From assembly GCA_028023455.1 (NCBI GenBank), contig JAQFVV010012404.1, positions 15,735,000 to 15,798,999 on the forward strand: 64,000 bases of DNA, written 5' to 3'. Source of the stretch: Epiperipatus broadwayi. Taxonomy: Eukaryota > Onychophora > Udeonychophora > Euonychophora > Peripatidae. The notes beneath the pieces were generated by a model that was given only the letters and a program-made list of their open reading frames with translations, made no database searches and had not been told where the DNA came from. Below, one piece after another: positions 54,030 through 64,000 of the stretch. Numbering within the stretch: the stretch's first letter is position 1; each line of letters opens with the position of its first letter. The translations under genes and the position numbers were made by a program.

Positions 54030-56330
54030 ACTGCTGTCATTTTCAGTGATATTAATCGCCTACAGGATGATGGTCTCTTCAAGTTTATCCAATTTTTTTG
54101 ATCTCATCCTTTTTTCTCTACATCACACCAGCACACATCTTTTATTTCATCCATCTATCTCGCATGTGGTGTCTTTCTTGATCTTTTTCAGTTTTTTGAA
54201 ATCCAGTTTAAGATTTCAACTTTCCATCTACTATCATCTTTTTTAGCAGTAAGTCTAGCCCAGTTCCACTTCAGTCATTTAATTCTTTCAATGATATCAG
54301 TAATATGTGTTTGTTTTTTGACCCATGTATTTTGTTTTCATTTTCAATTCTTTTTTGTTACTTCTAACATACATCTTTTTATACTTCATTGAGTGGTTGC
54401 CTGTCTATTAAGTCTCTAAGTTTTAGATCTATAAATAAGAATTGATAAAACACATTTACTAAAAATCTTCCTTTTTCAAACACCTAAGCATATTTTTTTT
54501 AATATAAAGTTATTTTTACCAAAAGCATTTCACACAAATTTAATTCTATAATTAATTTTATCCATTATGTTTTCAAATGTATTATTACTTTGGCCAAGAT
54601 TTTTATAATTGTTAACTTCCTTTAATTCATAATAATAAATCTATTTTTTTTCTTTTGAGAAAATCCATTGAACTTTACTTTAATTTTTTTTATCAATTGT
54701 CTTTATTAATAACTCTTACAACATTTCTTGAAGCTCTAAAATTTATTTGCAAAATCAACCACATCAAAAAAAATAAAAAATAGAGTCATATATCATATGA
54801 CTCCACTTCTTTTTTATTAAGCTTGCAGGATATAAACAACCACATCATCTTCAAAATTTAAATAATTTAAATAATCTCCATTTACTCTCTTATATTCCCT
54901 TTGAATCCACAAAATATTTTTTGCAAATTGCTGTAAGGGTTTTGGAGATGTGGAGTCACCCTGCCATATATCATTCTCACTATTATTCTTTTTAGGTATT
55001 ATTGGGTAATCTAATCATTGCTTTTGCATTTTCATTAATTTCTTCAGAATATGACCATATCCTGGATCTCTATTTTGATGAGCCAATATTTTAATCATTG
55101 AAGAAATATAGAAGAAGTTCTTTTTCATAATTACAAACTCTAAGCATAATGGCAACTCATATTTATTCGTCCTTTCTATTACTCTTTTCAATACTTGAAT
55201 AGGATTCACTTTGTTAAAACCTTTCTGAATCTAGCTTGTTCTTTTGGTTGGTTAAAATCCAAAGTTCCTGTAAAAGAATTGCAATTGTCTTGGTAAAAAT
55301 TTTGTATAGAAATGATAAAAGACTGATAAGCCTGTAATTTCTCATATTTTCTGTATAACCTTTTTTAAATATCCATATTACTACTGCATTCTTTCAAACA
55401 TCTGGTACATATTTATCATTTAGACATTTGGTATATAATTTTGCCAGCAATTTTTTTTATTGCTTCATCTGCTTTTTTAAAGATATCAATTATAATTCCA
55501 TCATTACCTTGAGATTTTACCTTCTTTATTGATTTTATTGCAAATCTCATCACTTCATCATTTAAAATTCTGAACAATTTAGAAGATGTAATAACTGTAA
55601 GGATACTTTTCTATGTTCTTTATTGCTATATAATTCTTTATAGAACTTTTCTACACATTTCATGATGTCATCTTTTTTTTTAATAATAGTTTCATCTTTT
55701 CTTCTTATTTTAGAAATAAATTTCCTACCAAAACCAAGATGTTGTTTTGCTTTATTCTTTTATGTAACTTTCCTTCCTAATTTAGAATTATAATTTTTAT
55801 ACCAATATTAACTCTTTTTTGTACTATTTTATAAAATTCCATATATTCAGTATATTTTTTTCATATTCCTTTTTTTTTTGTCCATAAATTGTTTTGTCAG
55901 TAGAAATTTTATTTGTAAATTGCTGCTTTTTATATTAGCTGCCTTTTTTGCAGTTCTTAATAGTGCATCAGTTATCCTTTTATTGATTTTGTTAGATCTG
56001 AACCATTTTCAAAATTTTAATATTTTAAATTGATTCGCAAGTTGTAATTTAAATTTATTAGAATATTTCTGAAGGTTAGGAATATCAACTATGACTACTG
56101 TTTTTCATAATAATTTTTATTTCACTAGTTTTGTATTACTGTATGTCTTGTATCTCTTGATGAGCACTTCCTGTGTTGAATTAATAATATTACAATCTTG
56201 AAATGCATATTTTTTCATAATTAAAATATAATGCAATTCCTCTTTACTTTTATTTGGATGCTTCCATGTCCATTTCAGTTTAGCATTTTTCTCAAAGAAA
56301 CAATTCATAATATAAAGTTTTATATTTCTT
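54030..56330 (-). mobile_element. RTE-type non-LTR retrotransposon, 5'-truncated copy
   Basis: The reverse strand repeats the RTE protein from the late endonuclease to the 3' end. It includes KWTWKHPNKSKEELHYILIM with KYAFQDCNI (about 56200-56290), the VDIPNLQK region (about 56075), GNDGII at about 55495, the QVLKRVIERTNKYELPLC segment at 55150-55205, and the terminal region near 54180-54450. Many stops and shifts. Because it is not split where the 11130-16795 copy is, it serves as the reference showing that the 2.8-kb block there is an insertion. Confidence 0.85.
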
Positions 56331-57195
56331 TAAAATAGTATTCATAGAAGAGACCTACTTTGAAATGGAGATTTTTGTGAACTATTAGACAGATCATTAA
56401 ATTGTAAAGATTGAAATGATTGAAAATGTTGATGAATAATGATATGAAAAACTTACTTTTTTTTTTTTTAAGTCATCAAAATGTGGACTAATTGTAATAA
56501 GAATAATGTATTGAAACATTAAAAAAAAAAGGATATAATCCCTAAAGTACTAAAAATATTCTCTTTAGAAGCAATTAATTGTAATAAATAATAAAAAATA
56601 ATATTCATAATAATAATATTCAGTATAATAATCTTATTTCTTTATATAATAATTGCAATAAAAATTATATACCCCCTAATAATTTATAAAATGATATAAG
56701 GTGATTAAAAAAGATAGAAGAGGTCTATAAATTATGTAATTTTTGACATGATTTATTACAACCATAAAGGAATACAATTAGTAGAAAGAGAAAAGGACTA
56801 CCATGGAGCAATTTACATGAAGATGATAAACTGTATATTAATTACTTAACATATCTTCATAAGAAAATAAGTTGCTAAAAATATATTTGATATTTGCACT
56901 ACATTTAATATTTTAGAAGAAAATTGTATGAGATCATTGAATATTAATATTAAAAAAAGCATTAATAATTCTGTCATAGATTCATTTATTTAATATTTAA
57001 ATACATATTTATAAAAATATAAAATTTAGATATTATATCTAAATATTTGTGAATTAGGATAGTGATAGATAGAAGAACTTGAGAGTGAAAGATTTTTAGT
57101 TCAAAGTTCAATCTGTCACTTTGTTTTTTTATGCTATATATTGAAAATGGTAATTAAACATAATTGAAACAGCTTTTATATATTAAAATAATGTA
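56331..57195. other. Nmnat intron 3, A+T-rich DNA
   Basis: A+T-rich sequence without recognisable features between the RTE copy and the Merlin-family element. Confidence 0.4.
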
Positions 57196-58270
57196 ATTTG
57201 GGTAATTATAACGTAATTGGGCTTGGCCACTTGATGGCGTTGTTGGCAGTCAAAAACAATACAATGTACGGTTTTCAGGGCCGTGTGATTTTTAAATCGC
57301 TGTTTTTATTTTGGTTATTAATTTATTGATTGCTATAACTTTTTTTTTTCATGCCATTTTAATTTTGTATTTAGTAAACGACAACCTTTTTTTTTATTTT
57401 TAAATCGCTGTTTTTAGACAAATTATCATTCATTCCTCCTTTTTAGTTATTAATTGATAGATTGCTAGAACTTTTTTTGCGATGTCTTTCGCTTAATTAT
57501 TGCTTTCTACATAACAAAACAACTATGTAGAGTTAGGGTTAGGGTTAGTTTTAGGGTTAGTGTTCTGTTGTTTGTAATGCTAAAATAAAAAATATCAAAA
57601 TCGTAACCATAGTCGGACAAAAGAAAGAAACTCAAACTTTTTTAAACAACAACAAACACATATAAATGTCTTCTTTACTTATTAAACATGTTTATAATAT
57701 GTGCTTTCTATGAAATTTGCTAAAAATTATGTATATTTTTATTGGACAGCTGAAATACTCGGCTTCTGTTTTCGGCAACTGTGGAAAAAGTTACTCGATC
57801 GCCAGCCATTTTATGAACTACGTGGTATTTCACGTGAAAATGAGATTTCGCACGCGAACTCGGCCGAATTCATTTTGACGTACCCTCGGCAAGCTTTTAC
57901 ACATTGCATCTTCTCTAAATAAGAGTGTGTCCATTTGGAAAATTACTATAAAGTCAGGGTTCTTAAATTCTTACAAATACAAAGCTTGTGTAACATATAT
58001 TGTAAAAATTTGACTAATCAAACTACACACACATATATATATCAAACTGTACACTAAAGATAAGTGTGTGGATTCACAGTAACAGTCGCGAAGCAGAAAT
58101 AGGCCGTATTATTTCTGCGTTACGTCATCATCAACGGCCTTCTAATGGCTAAGACAAACATAGATGTTTTCTATAGCCGTACGTCAGGCCTTGTAAATGG
58201 CATTTGTTAGGTGTTTTGACGAGCCAGAACACCATCAAGTGGCCAAGCCCGATTATGTTATAAGAACTGT
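57196..58270 (-). mobile_element. Merlin-family element W5 directly upstream of exon 4
   Basis: Inverted termini GGGCTTGGCCACTTGATGG (from 57219) and CCATCAAGTGGCCAAGCCC (to 58250) are perfect over 19 bases. Similarity continues outward for about 20 more bases (TTATAAC.TAAT), as in element W1. On the minus strand GGTACGTCAAAATGAATTCG leads to an AAAATGGCTGGC start near 57815, aligning with the leader and transposase start of W1 and W2, but only a few tens of degraded codons follow. The plus-strand 73-codon frame at 57701-57922 is probably a by-product. It ends about 100 bases before the exon 4 acceptor. Confidence 0.6.
57532..57562. repeat. Short telomere-like TTAGGG repeats
   Basis: GTTAGGGTTAGGGTTAG followed by TTTTAGGGTTAG lies inside the W5 transposon. 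About four GTTAGGG-type units, one imperfect. Flanked on the left by two diverged copies of an AAATCGCTGTTTTTA-containing segment (about 57295 and 57404). Confidence 0.7.
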
Positions 58271-58367
58271 AATTTGTTCTAAATAATCTATTTCAGTTTT
58301 TTTATTATTATTGACAATGTTTTTTATATATGAGAAAGAAAAAAAATATTTGTATATATATTTTCAG

Positions 58368-58716
58368 AATTGACACGTGGGAAAGTGATAGAGATAGTTG
58401 GACTGAAACAGTAAGAGTTTTAAGACATCACAAAAATGAAATAGAAACAGTATTAAATGCTAATAATACTCCTTCCAACAAAAGGCGAAAAATAAATGAC
58501 AATTTGAATATGGGTAGGAGAATTCACATTGCTTTTTTAGACACTTTGTTTTTAATTTGTGTTTGCGCTTGTCCTAATGCTTTAAAATATTCAGAAATAG
58601 ACAATCACAGTTGGAGGAATACCTGGGACTTCAGCCAACCTGTCCAACTCAAACTTCTCTGTGGAGCTGACCTTTTAGAATCTTTCAGCAAACCAGGTGT
58701 TTGGAAATCAGAAGAT
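58368..58716 (+). CDS. Nmnat: Nmnat exon 4 (may contain a micro-intron)
   Basis: Encodes residues 79-195. It opens with RIDTWESDRDSWTETVRVLR and HH (79-100), with the DTWES mononucleotide-binding tract and the conserved VLRHH helix. A variable linker follows with PSNKRRKI (114-121), a nuclear-localisation-like basic cluster. Residues 128-154 are a hydrophobic, Cys-rich insert, treated separately. Then comes LKLLCGADLLESF (173-185), a strand and loop diagnostic of eukaryotic Nmnat, and PGVWKSED. Acceptor TTTTCAG ends at 58367; donor GAT|GTAAGT at 58717, phase 0. The linker is the family's isoform-specific region, which sets location in the vertebrate enzymes. Family assignment is certain; the structure of the linker is not. 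Confidence 0.93.
58514..58594 (+). other. 81-nt in-frame micro-intron or retained coding segment
   Basis: Begins G|GTAGGAG and ends TATTCAG|AA, contains the branch-site-like CCTAATG about 17 bases before the acceptor, and is T-rich unlike the A-rich coding DNA beside it. At 81 bases it is divisible by three and has no stop, so removal or retention both keep the frame. Removal leaves codon GAA (Glu) at the junction. Retention inserts IHIAFLDTLFLICVCACP within 27 residues. Confidence 0.6.
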
Positions 58717-58997
58717 GTAAGTTGTTTATTTACTTCACATACTAATTTTATTTTATTATTCCAGCAGAGTAAATGATAATTTTATGATAATGTAAATTAT
58801 AAAATTGTTATTTTATAAATGAAAATAGATGGAGGTTGTTGTTTTTTTTAATATGAATTTATAAATAAATAATTTATCACTTAAAATAAATGAATTTCTA
58901 GTTATTTTCTCATTAAACCAATTAATGTTCAAGCACCAAAGTAACAAATTCATGGATATTATTTTTTATTACTTTTGTTAGCTGGAAATTGATTATG
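58717..58997. other. Start of Nmnat intron 4
   Basis: A+T-rich intron DNA after the GTAAGT donor; no repeat recognised before the G-depleted tract. Confidence 0.45.
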
Positions 58998-59865
58998 AAA
59001 CTTTTACTATATATATATAAAAATTAAAAAAAAAAAAAATAAAAAAAATATAAAAAAATTAATATAATAAAAAAAAAAAAAAAAAAATAAAATAAAAATA
59101 AAAAAAAAATAAAAAATAAATATTTTAATAAAAAAAAAAAATAAAATATTTTATAAAAAACTAAAAATAAAAATAAAAAAAAAATAAAATAAATTTAAAA
59201 AAATAATAAAATTAATAAATAAATAATAAATATAAAATTTTTTAAAAAAAAAATATATAACCAACAAATATCATAAAACAACAATTCAAATAAATTAAAA
59301 AATATAAAATAAAATACAAAATAAAATATAAAAATTTTAAAAAATTTATAAATAAATACATAATTTTATAACTTATAATATACAAAAACAAAATTAAATA
59401 AAATATTAATTAATAAAATAAAAATAATATAACTAAAAATATATTATAAATTTAAAATAATTATAATTTTATAAAATAATATTTGAAAAAAATAAAATAT
59501 TCTATAAAATATTTTAAATATAAATTAAATATATATCTTTAAAATATAATAAAATAATTTATAAATATTTTTATATTTAAAAATAATAATATTTTAAAAC
59601 AAATAAATTAAATTTAAATAAAAAATATATAAATAAAATATATATATAAAATATAAATTTAAAAAATTTAAATATCTAAATCCAAATATATATCCAAATC
59701 AATTAAAATAATTAAAAAAACTTTATAAATAAATAATATAAAAATAATAATTTAAAATAATTTTTTTAAAAAAAAATAAAAATATTTAATTTTATTTTTT
59801 TAAAATTTTTTATTTTTTTAAAAAAAATTTTATTTTTTTCATAAAAACTTTTAAAAAAATAAAAA
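58998..59865. repeat. Extreme A-rich low-complexity tract with a single G
   Basis: By direct reading there is only one G (59485) between the G at 58997 and the G at 59866, while C occurs in scattered places and A far exceeds T for most of the length. The start is made of A runs broken by T (for example 59021-59160). It is not a simple-period microsatellite. It could be a degenerate A-rich satellite, an expanded poly(A) tract of old retrocopies, or a poorly resolved assembly region. Confidence 0.8.
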
Positions 59866-62800
59866 GAATAATTTTAGAAAATTTTTAAAAAAAAATTATA
59901 CGAAGAAAATTATATAATATTTTATTTATAATAAATAAAATTTCATTAATTATAGATTATAAAGAAGGAAAGACATTTAATTTTAAAAAAAACTAAATAC
60001 TAAAAACTTTTTATGAAAATTTATTTTATAATAACAACAAATTTTAAGAAAAGTTGAGGTAAAGTGAAATTATGAAAACGAACCGGAGGACACGGTGAGT
60101 ACATAAGCATATTTAGTAAAAAGGTAATAATAATAAAATTTGAGTATTTACTATTTTCTTTAGATAACCAAATAAGATTATGAAGAAGATTAAGTTTAAA
60201 TAATTACACACAAGATAAAAACTTTATTTTAAAATTTAAATTGATGATATAAATTTAGTACAACGTAAAGAGAACCTAGAAAAATATATGATTCTTTCTT
60301 TATAAATTTTAATGTTTCGTTACAATATTAGGAATTAGATTTATTAGGTGTTATTTATTTTTCTTTTAAAGTAGAAGAAGTATAAAAGCTATATTTTTTT
60401 ATTTTTAATTTTATTAGATAAGTAAGTAATTTCATAGAAATTAATCTTGATAGATGTATATAGGGAGAGGTATAAGAGAGTTGGACTAATTTTTTTTTTG
60501 AAAGTTTTTTTCAAATTAAATAAGGTAAAAGACTTTGTAGAAGAAGTTTATTAGGAAGGAATAAGAAAAAAGAAAAAAGAAAAATTAAGAAAAAACAAGA
60601 ATTTATTTGATATAAACTTTTAAAATGAAAGTTGGATAATTTAAAAATGTTTTAAAGAACAAAAGAATTTGATAAGAAGGAGACATATACGAAGAAAAAA
60701 AGGAAACAAAATATTATATACAAACACATTTATACAGTAATTGACTTTGAATAAATAAAGTAAGGATAACTGTACATTTAATATAAAACAGTAAGACTAA
60801 AGAAAACATTTAATTATTAAACTTATTAGAAGCTACAGAAGAATTTCACACAAAACCCTATAATGAGAAAAATTTTATAAAAAAACAAAACTAATAAAGT
60901 TATGATAGAACATTTAAGAAATATAAATTATTTATTGATGATAGGAAATAGTAACAGGTAAAACTTGTATTATTATTTTCTTATTTTTTTTATTTTATTT
61001 AGTTCCATTTGTAATGTAAAATATAAAAATATAGTTAAAGGAGAAAAAATTTGTTAAGTTGTTTTAAAGGACGAACATATTTTCCCCATTGACAACAGAA
61101 ATTAGTAAAAATTTGCACAATAGAATTATTATTATATTATTTTTAGTAAGAAACACAAATTTTCTTAATATAATTTATAGAAATGATTGACATAACATAG
61201 AATTACAAGGCAAAAGAATATAAGCACAATAAAAAAAAGATATTTATTGCCAAAGTTGAATATAAGATGGCTATTTTAAAATAAGAACCAGGAAAGAAAG
61301 AAGTATAGAGTTACTTATTTTCTAGTGATTAATAGTATAATAAAAAGACAGATAAGCTATACACTAAAGGATATTGTTAGTTATTGTTATAGAAAAGTTA
61401 GGGTATTTAGGTTTGATATTAAACCCTATCATTCCTATCGCCGAGTATTATTACTTTAAGATAATTAGAAGAACCGAGACATTTAATATATTTCCTAACA
61501 AAAGAGAGATTATTCATCTATTATTATTAAAGAAGTTCATTTATAAAAGCATAAGAGGCGTAGAGTTAGAAGAGATAATTAGAGGTAATAGTATTCTAGC
61601 CATGAGATGGTGTCTTGGAGAGACATTGGCCAAGAAACCAATACCATGTAACTCCTCCACTCATGATTTTATTAAATATTTATTTAATTAGACATATTGA
61701 ACTATATTAACTTTGATAAGTTTGAATAAATTTGATAAGTTATAAATAAAAAAAATAAAAGGACATTGCGGAAATATTTAATGGCGCATTTTAATAACAA
61801 ACGAAGGGGACAAAATAAGATGATATATAATAGAATGGAATATTTTTTGTTTAGTTTGTTAATAAAATTTATGTTGATATGTTTTTCACTATTGGAGATA
61901 ATCATAGTAATAAATACTGTGTTTAAATTGCATTCTTTAATTCTGTGATTCCCAATCTTTATTTGTATAACCATAAAGCAACAAATGGTAAGTAAGATAA
62001 CTGAAACCTTGATGTGAGAATAGTAATAATCAATAGTAGTAATTATAAATGAAATTCTTGTGCATTATTTAACATTATTAGTGATTAAAAAAGTAAATTA
62101 GTGTACAATCTTACTAGTCAAATTCAAATAAAAAATTTAATAATTCTATTTTTTTTAATAATTATTTCTGCTACTCACCCAATTTTCATTAAGACTTTAG
62201 CAATTTCTTGATCAATATCAATCAAAAAATAATTGTACTCCTCCCTCCTCACCCCAACATGTTTTTATTTAACATAGTTTCAGCATTAGAAAAAAAAAGG
62301 ACAAGGATTTTTAGCAATTTCATATTTAAAATATAATATGCATTTCATATTTATATCTAAATGGTAAATTTCCAACACTGCAAAAATCATTAAATATGTA
62401 TACAGATATACTTCAAGCATTATTTTAAATATTGTTTTTATTAAATTATTGAATATAATTACAATTGTCTTAATGTTAATGAAAAACTAGGAGAAAGTTA
62501 TAAAATTAATACTTAAATGTTTGAAAGCATTTATTTCACAGTGAAAAAAAGAGATTCCCAGTGAAAGTAAGCAAAATAGGACTATCATATAAAAATTATA
62601 TCATACACTAGATTTGGACAAACAAATAATCCATGGAAACCATAAATATTCAGCCAGACTTTTTTGATCAGTTTGTCATTGTAAGAGCTAATTCAAATTG
62701 ACGTTCTTCATTCAAAACTACTTATCAAAATATTAATCACTTGTGATCATTCATACAAATTTGATTAGACTACTTTTTAATTTTCATCTATAGCTTCTGA

Positions 62801-63224
62801 AGTTCTGGGAAATGTACTTTTATGAAGTTTCTATTTTCTATTTGAATTCATATTTTAAAACAATACAGATATTATTCTTTCATTTTTTTTAAATTTCTTC
62901 TCCAAATTTTTTTTTGTTTGTTTGTTTGTTTTTGAAGTTCTGCATGCATAACTGCCTTAAGTTTATTTAAATTAGAAATTTCTATGAATTTAAAAAATTC
63001 TAAGAAATAATGAATATATCACCCCTGTTTTACTTTCAACTTTAATTTAAATGTTATATATTCTAATAATGATAATTGTGGAGAAATGTATTTTGGAATT
63101 AATCAGGAGGAATTGAAAGAAAAATATATAGTTAGAAAAGAAACAGATATCACTGTTATCAATAAGAGAGTGAAATGTAAGTTAGACTGCACTTGTAACT
63201 ATAAGAGATACTATAAATTGAGAA
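59866..63224. other. Nmnat intron 4, A-rich and C-poor
   Basis: The plus strand stays purine-rich (many GAAGAA/AAGAAA words) and poor in C to about 61360, then becomes ordinary. The frame at 61374-61691 (105 codons, with RGNSILAMRWCLGETLAKK) is the longest here but matches nothing I know. A (GTTT)n run lies near 62913-62932. Confidence 0.4.
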
Positions 63225-63400
63225 CTGAAATCTCAGTTTGGATTCCAAGAGATTGTGAAAGTTCTAGAAAGAGAATGCAGGTGAAATAGGGAAGTTAGAT
63301 GGCGTGGTGTAAAAAACTAAATTGTACAAATTATTAAACTCGAAGATATCTTTATTTTATAATGGATTGATAATGGTTGAAAATGGTGATAGTGATATAT
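63225..63400 (+). mobile_element. RTE 3'-end fragment
   Basis: GTTTGGATTCCAAGAGATTG encodes VWIPRD followed by Arg/Lys-rich residues, matching the IPRDYKRPRKRPRVRW end of the copy at 11130-16795. It is followed by ATGGATTGATAATGGTTGAA, which corresponds to that copy's TGGATTGATAATGATTGATG tail. It lies 90 bases before Nmnat exon 5, on the same strand. Confidence 0.55.
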
Positions 63401-63489
63401 GTATGACTATATGTATGGAAAGAGAGAAAGGAAGAATGAATGGAATTCAAAGTAGTGTTAGTGCTATCTATTTTTTTTTTTTTTTTAAG

Positions 63490-63591
63490 ATTACAGAAAT
63501 TGTTAGCAATTTTGGTCTTGTTTGTATTACAAGAGAAGGAACAAATCCTCGAAAGTTTATCTATGAATCAGACATCTTATATCGATATCAG
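63490..63591 (+). CDS. Nmnat: Nmnat exon 5
   Basis: Encodes residues 196-229: [20 protein letters not shown] then [14 protein letters not shown]. This matches the family's 'I..IV..(Y/F)GL.C..R.G.....FIYESD.L' block, which shapes the active-site pocket. The acceptor follows a 16-T tract (63472-63486, AAG); phase 0. The donor CAG|GTTAAC is at 63592, phase 0. The visible protein reaches 229 residues (202 without the micro-intron segment), against roughly 250-300 for full-length relatives. The last 50-70 residues, including the ISSTKIR-type ATP motif, should therefore follow in another exon. Confidence 0.95.
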
Positions 63592-63717
63592 GTTAACTTT
63601 TCATTTCTTATTGTTTTAATTTTTTTATGTATAAATTTATACATTTACATATATGTGTGTGTGTGTTTATTTGAATATTTTCTTGAATAAAAACGTTTGC
63701 TTATAATTTTTAAACAG

Positions 63718-63786
63718 GAAATTTGGGAATCTGGCTGGAATTGTTTGACTAATGATATTATCTGCACTAAAATCTTCTTGAAATAG
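63718..63786 (+). pseudogene. Degenerate copy or truncated form of the next Nmnat exon
   Basis: After an acceptor-like TTTTTAAACAG (ending 63717) the phase-0 frame reads GWNCLTNDIICTKIFLK and stops at TAG 63784-63786. LTNDIICTKI clearly resembles the (I/W)xNDISSTKIR block that follows exon 5 in Nmnat proteins. However, the Ser-Ser pair and the terminal Arg of the ATP-binding motif are lost (IICTKIF) and a stop comes four residues later, where the family continues with about 40 more residues. Its position, 126 bases after exon 5, suits a tandemly duplicated exon that has decayed or an alternative terminal exon giving a truncated, probably inactive enzyme. Confidence 0.6.
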
Positions 63787-64000
63787 ACATTTGTTTGCTG
63801 TATTTCTAGTTCAAATATTTTAAAGCCAATGGAAAACATTTTATCTACAAACATGATAATAATTCTATGAAAATAATATAATAAGTAGCTGATATTTTTT
63901 TATTACAATATATTTTTTCAAAGTTTTTCCTTTCTTAAGTGATATGATTGCTTTGTAGTTTCTGATTGGTTTTAAATTGCACTGTATAGAAATATAGCAG
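63787..64000. other. A+T-rich DNA to the window end
   Basis: No intact continuation of Nmnat is seen in any frame here, so the true next exon must lie beyond 64000 if the gene is functional. Confidence 0.5.

Noticed and set aside
57701-57922. 73-codon plus-strand frame with balanced composition
   Set aside because: It is antisense to the leader of the W5 transposon and ends within it; the coding signal fits the other strand better.
61374-61691. 105-codon open frame in Nmnat intron 4
   Set aside because: Lies in C-poor DNA where stops are fewer on this strand; the mixed tract RGNSILAMRWCLG is intriguing but I know no family match, so I do not call a gene.

Overview
This is A+T-rich animal nuclear DNA. 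Spliced exons of one conserved gene, nicotinamide mononucleotide adenylyltransferase (Nmnat), lie on the + strand from 18196 to past the right edge. They are spread over more than 45 kb of introns packed with decayed transposable elements. Introns of 25.5, 4.7, 9.8 and 4.8 kb and the mix of RTE, Penelope, Ty3/gypsy, hAT and Merlin-like relics indicate a large invertebrate genome. The Nmnat exon 3 tract looks somewhat arthropod-like to me, but a mollusc or another invertebrate cannot be excluded.

Layout. 2-175 is the 3' coding end of an unidentified gene on the + strand, followed by two poly(A) signals. 1955-11130 is intergenic DNA with MITE fragments, an RTE scrap and a Ty3/gypsy pol relic (5440-8010). 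11130-16795 is an RTE-type non-LTR retrotransposon split by a 2.8-kb insertion that carries 165-bp tandem repeats. Nmnat exon 1 is at 18196-18274, exon 2 at 43738-43826, exon 3 at 48516-48583, exon 4 at 58368-58716 and exon 5 at 63490-63591. Together they encode 229 residues covering the adenylyltransferase core up to the FIYESD motif. The C-terminal ATP-binding motif should lie in an exon beyond the window, but a decayed lookalike of that exon sits at 63718-63786.

Intron 1 holds tRNA-like SINE heads, two inverted-repeat MITE families, a Penelope fragment, an RTE 3' fragment and three Merlin (ISXO2-like) elements. Intron 2 holds a short relative of that family and a nested pair of inverted-repeat elements. 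Intron 3 holds a hAT transposase relic, a second RTE copy and another Merlin-family element just before exon 4. Intron 4 holds an extreme A/T tract with one G in about 870 bases.

The most interesting points are four. First, an 81-nt in-frame segment inside Nmnat exon 4 has the signals of a micro-intron (exitron); if kept, it adds a hydrophobic, cysteine-rich stretch just after a nuclear-localisation-like KRRK cluster. Second, the broken copy of the next Nmnat exon. Third, the Merlin-like family, linked here by shared termini, 5' leader and transposase fragments. Fourth, the strand-asymmetric G-depleted tract.
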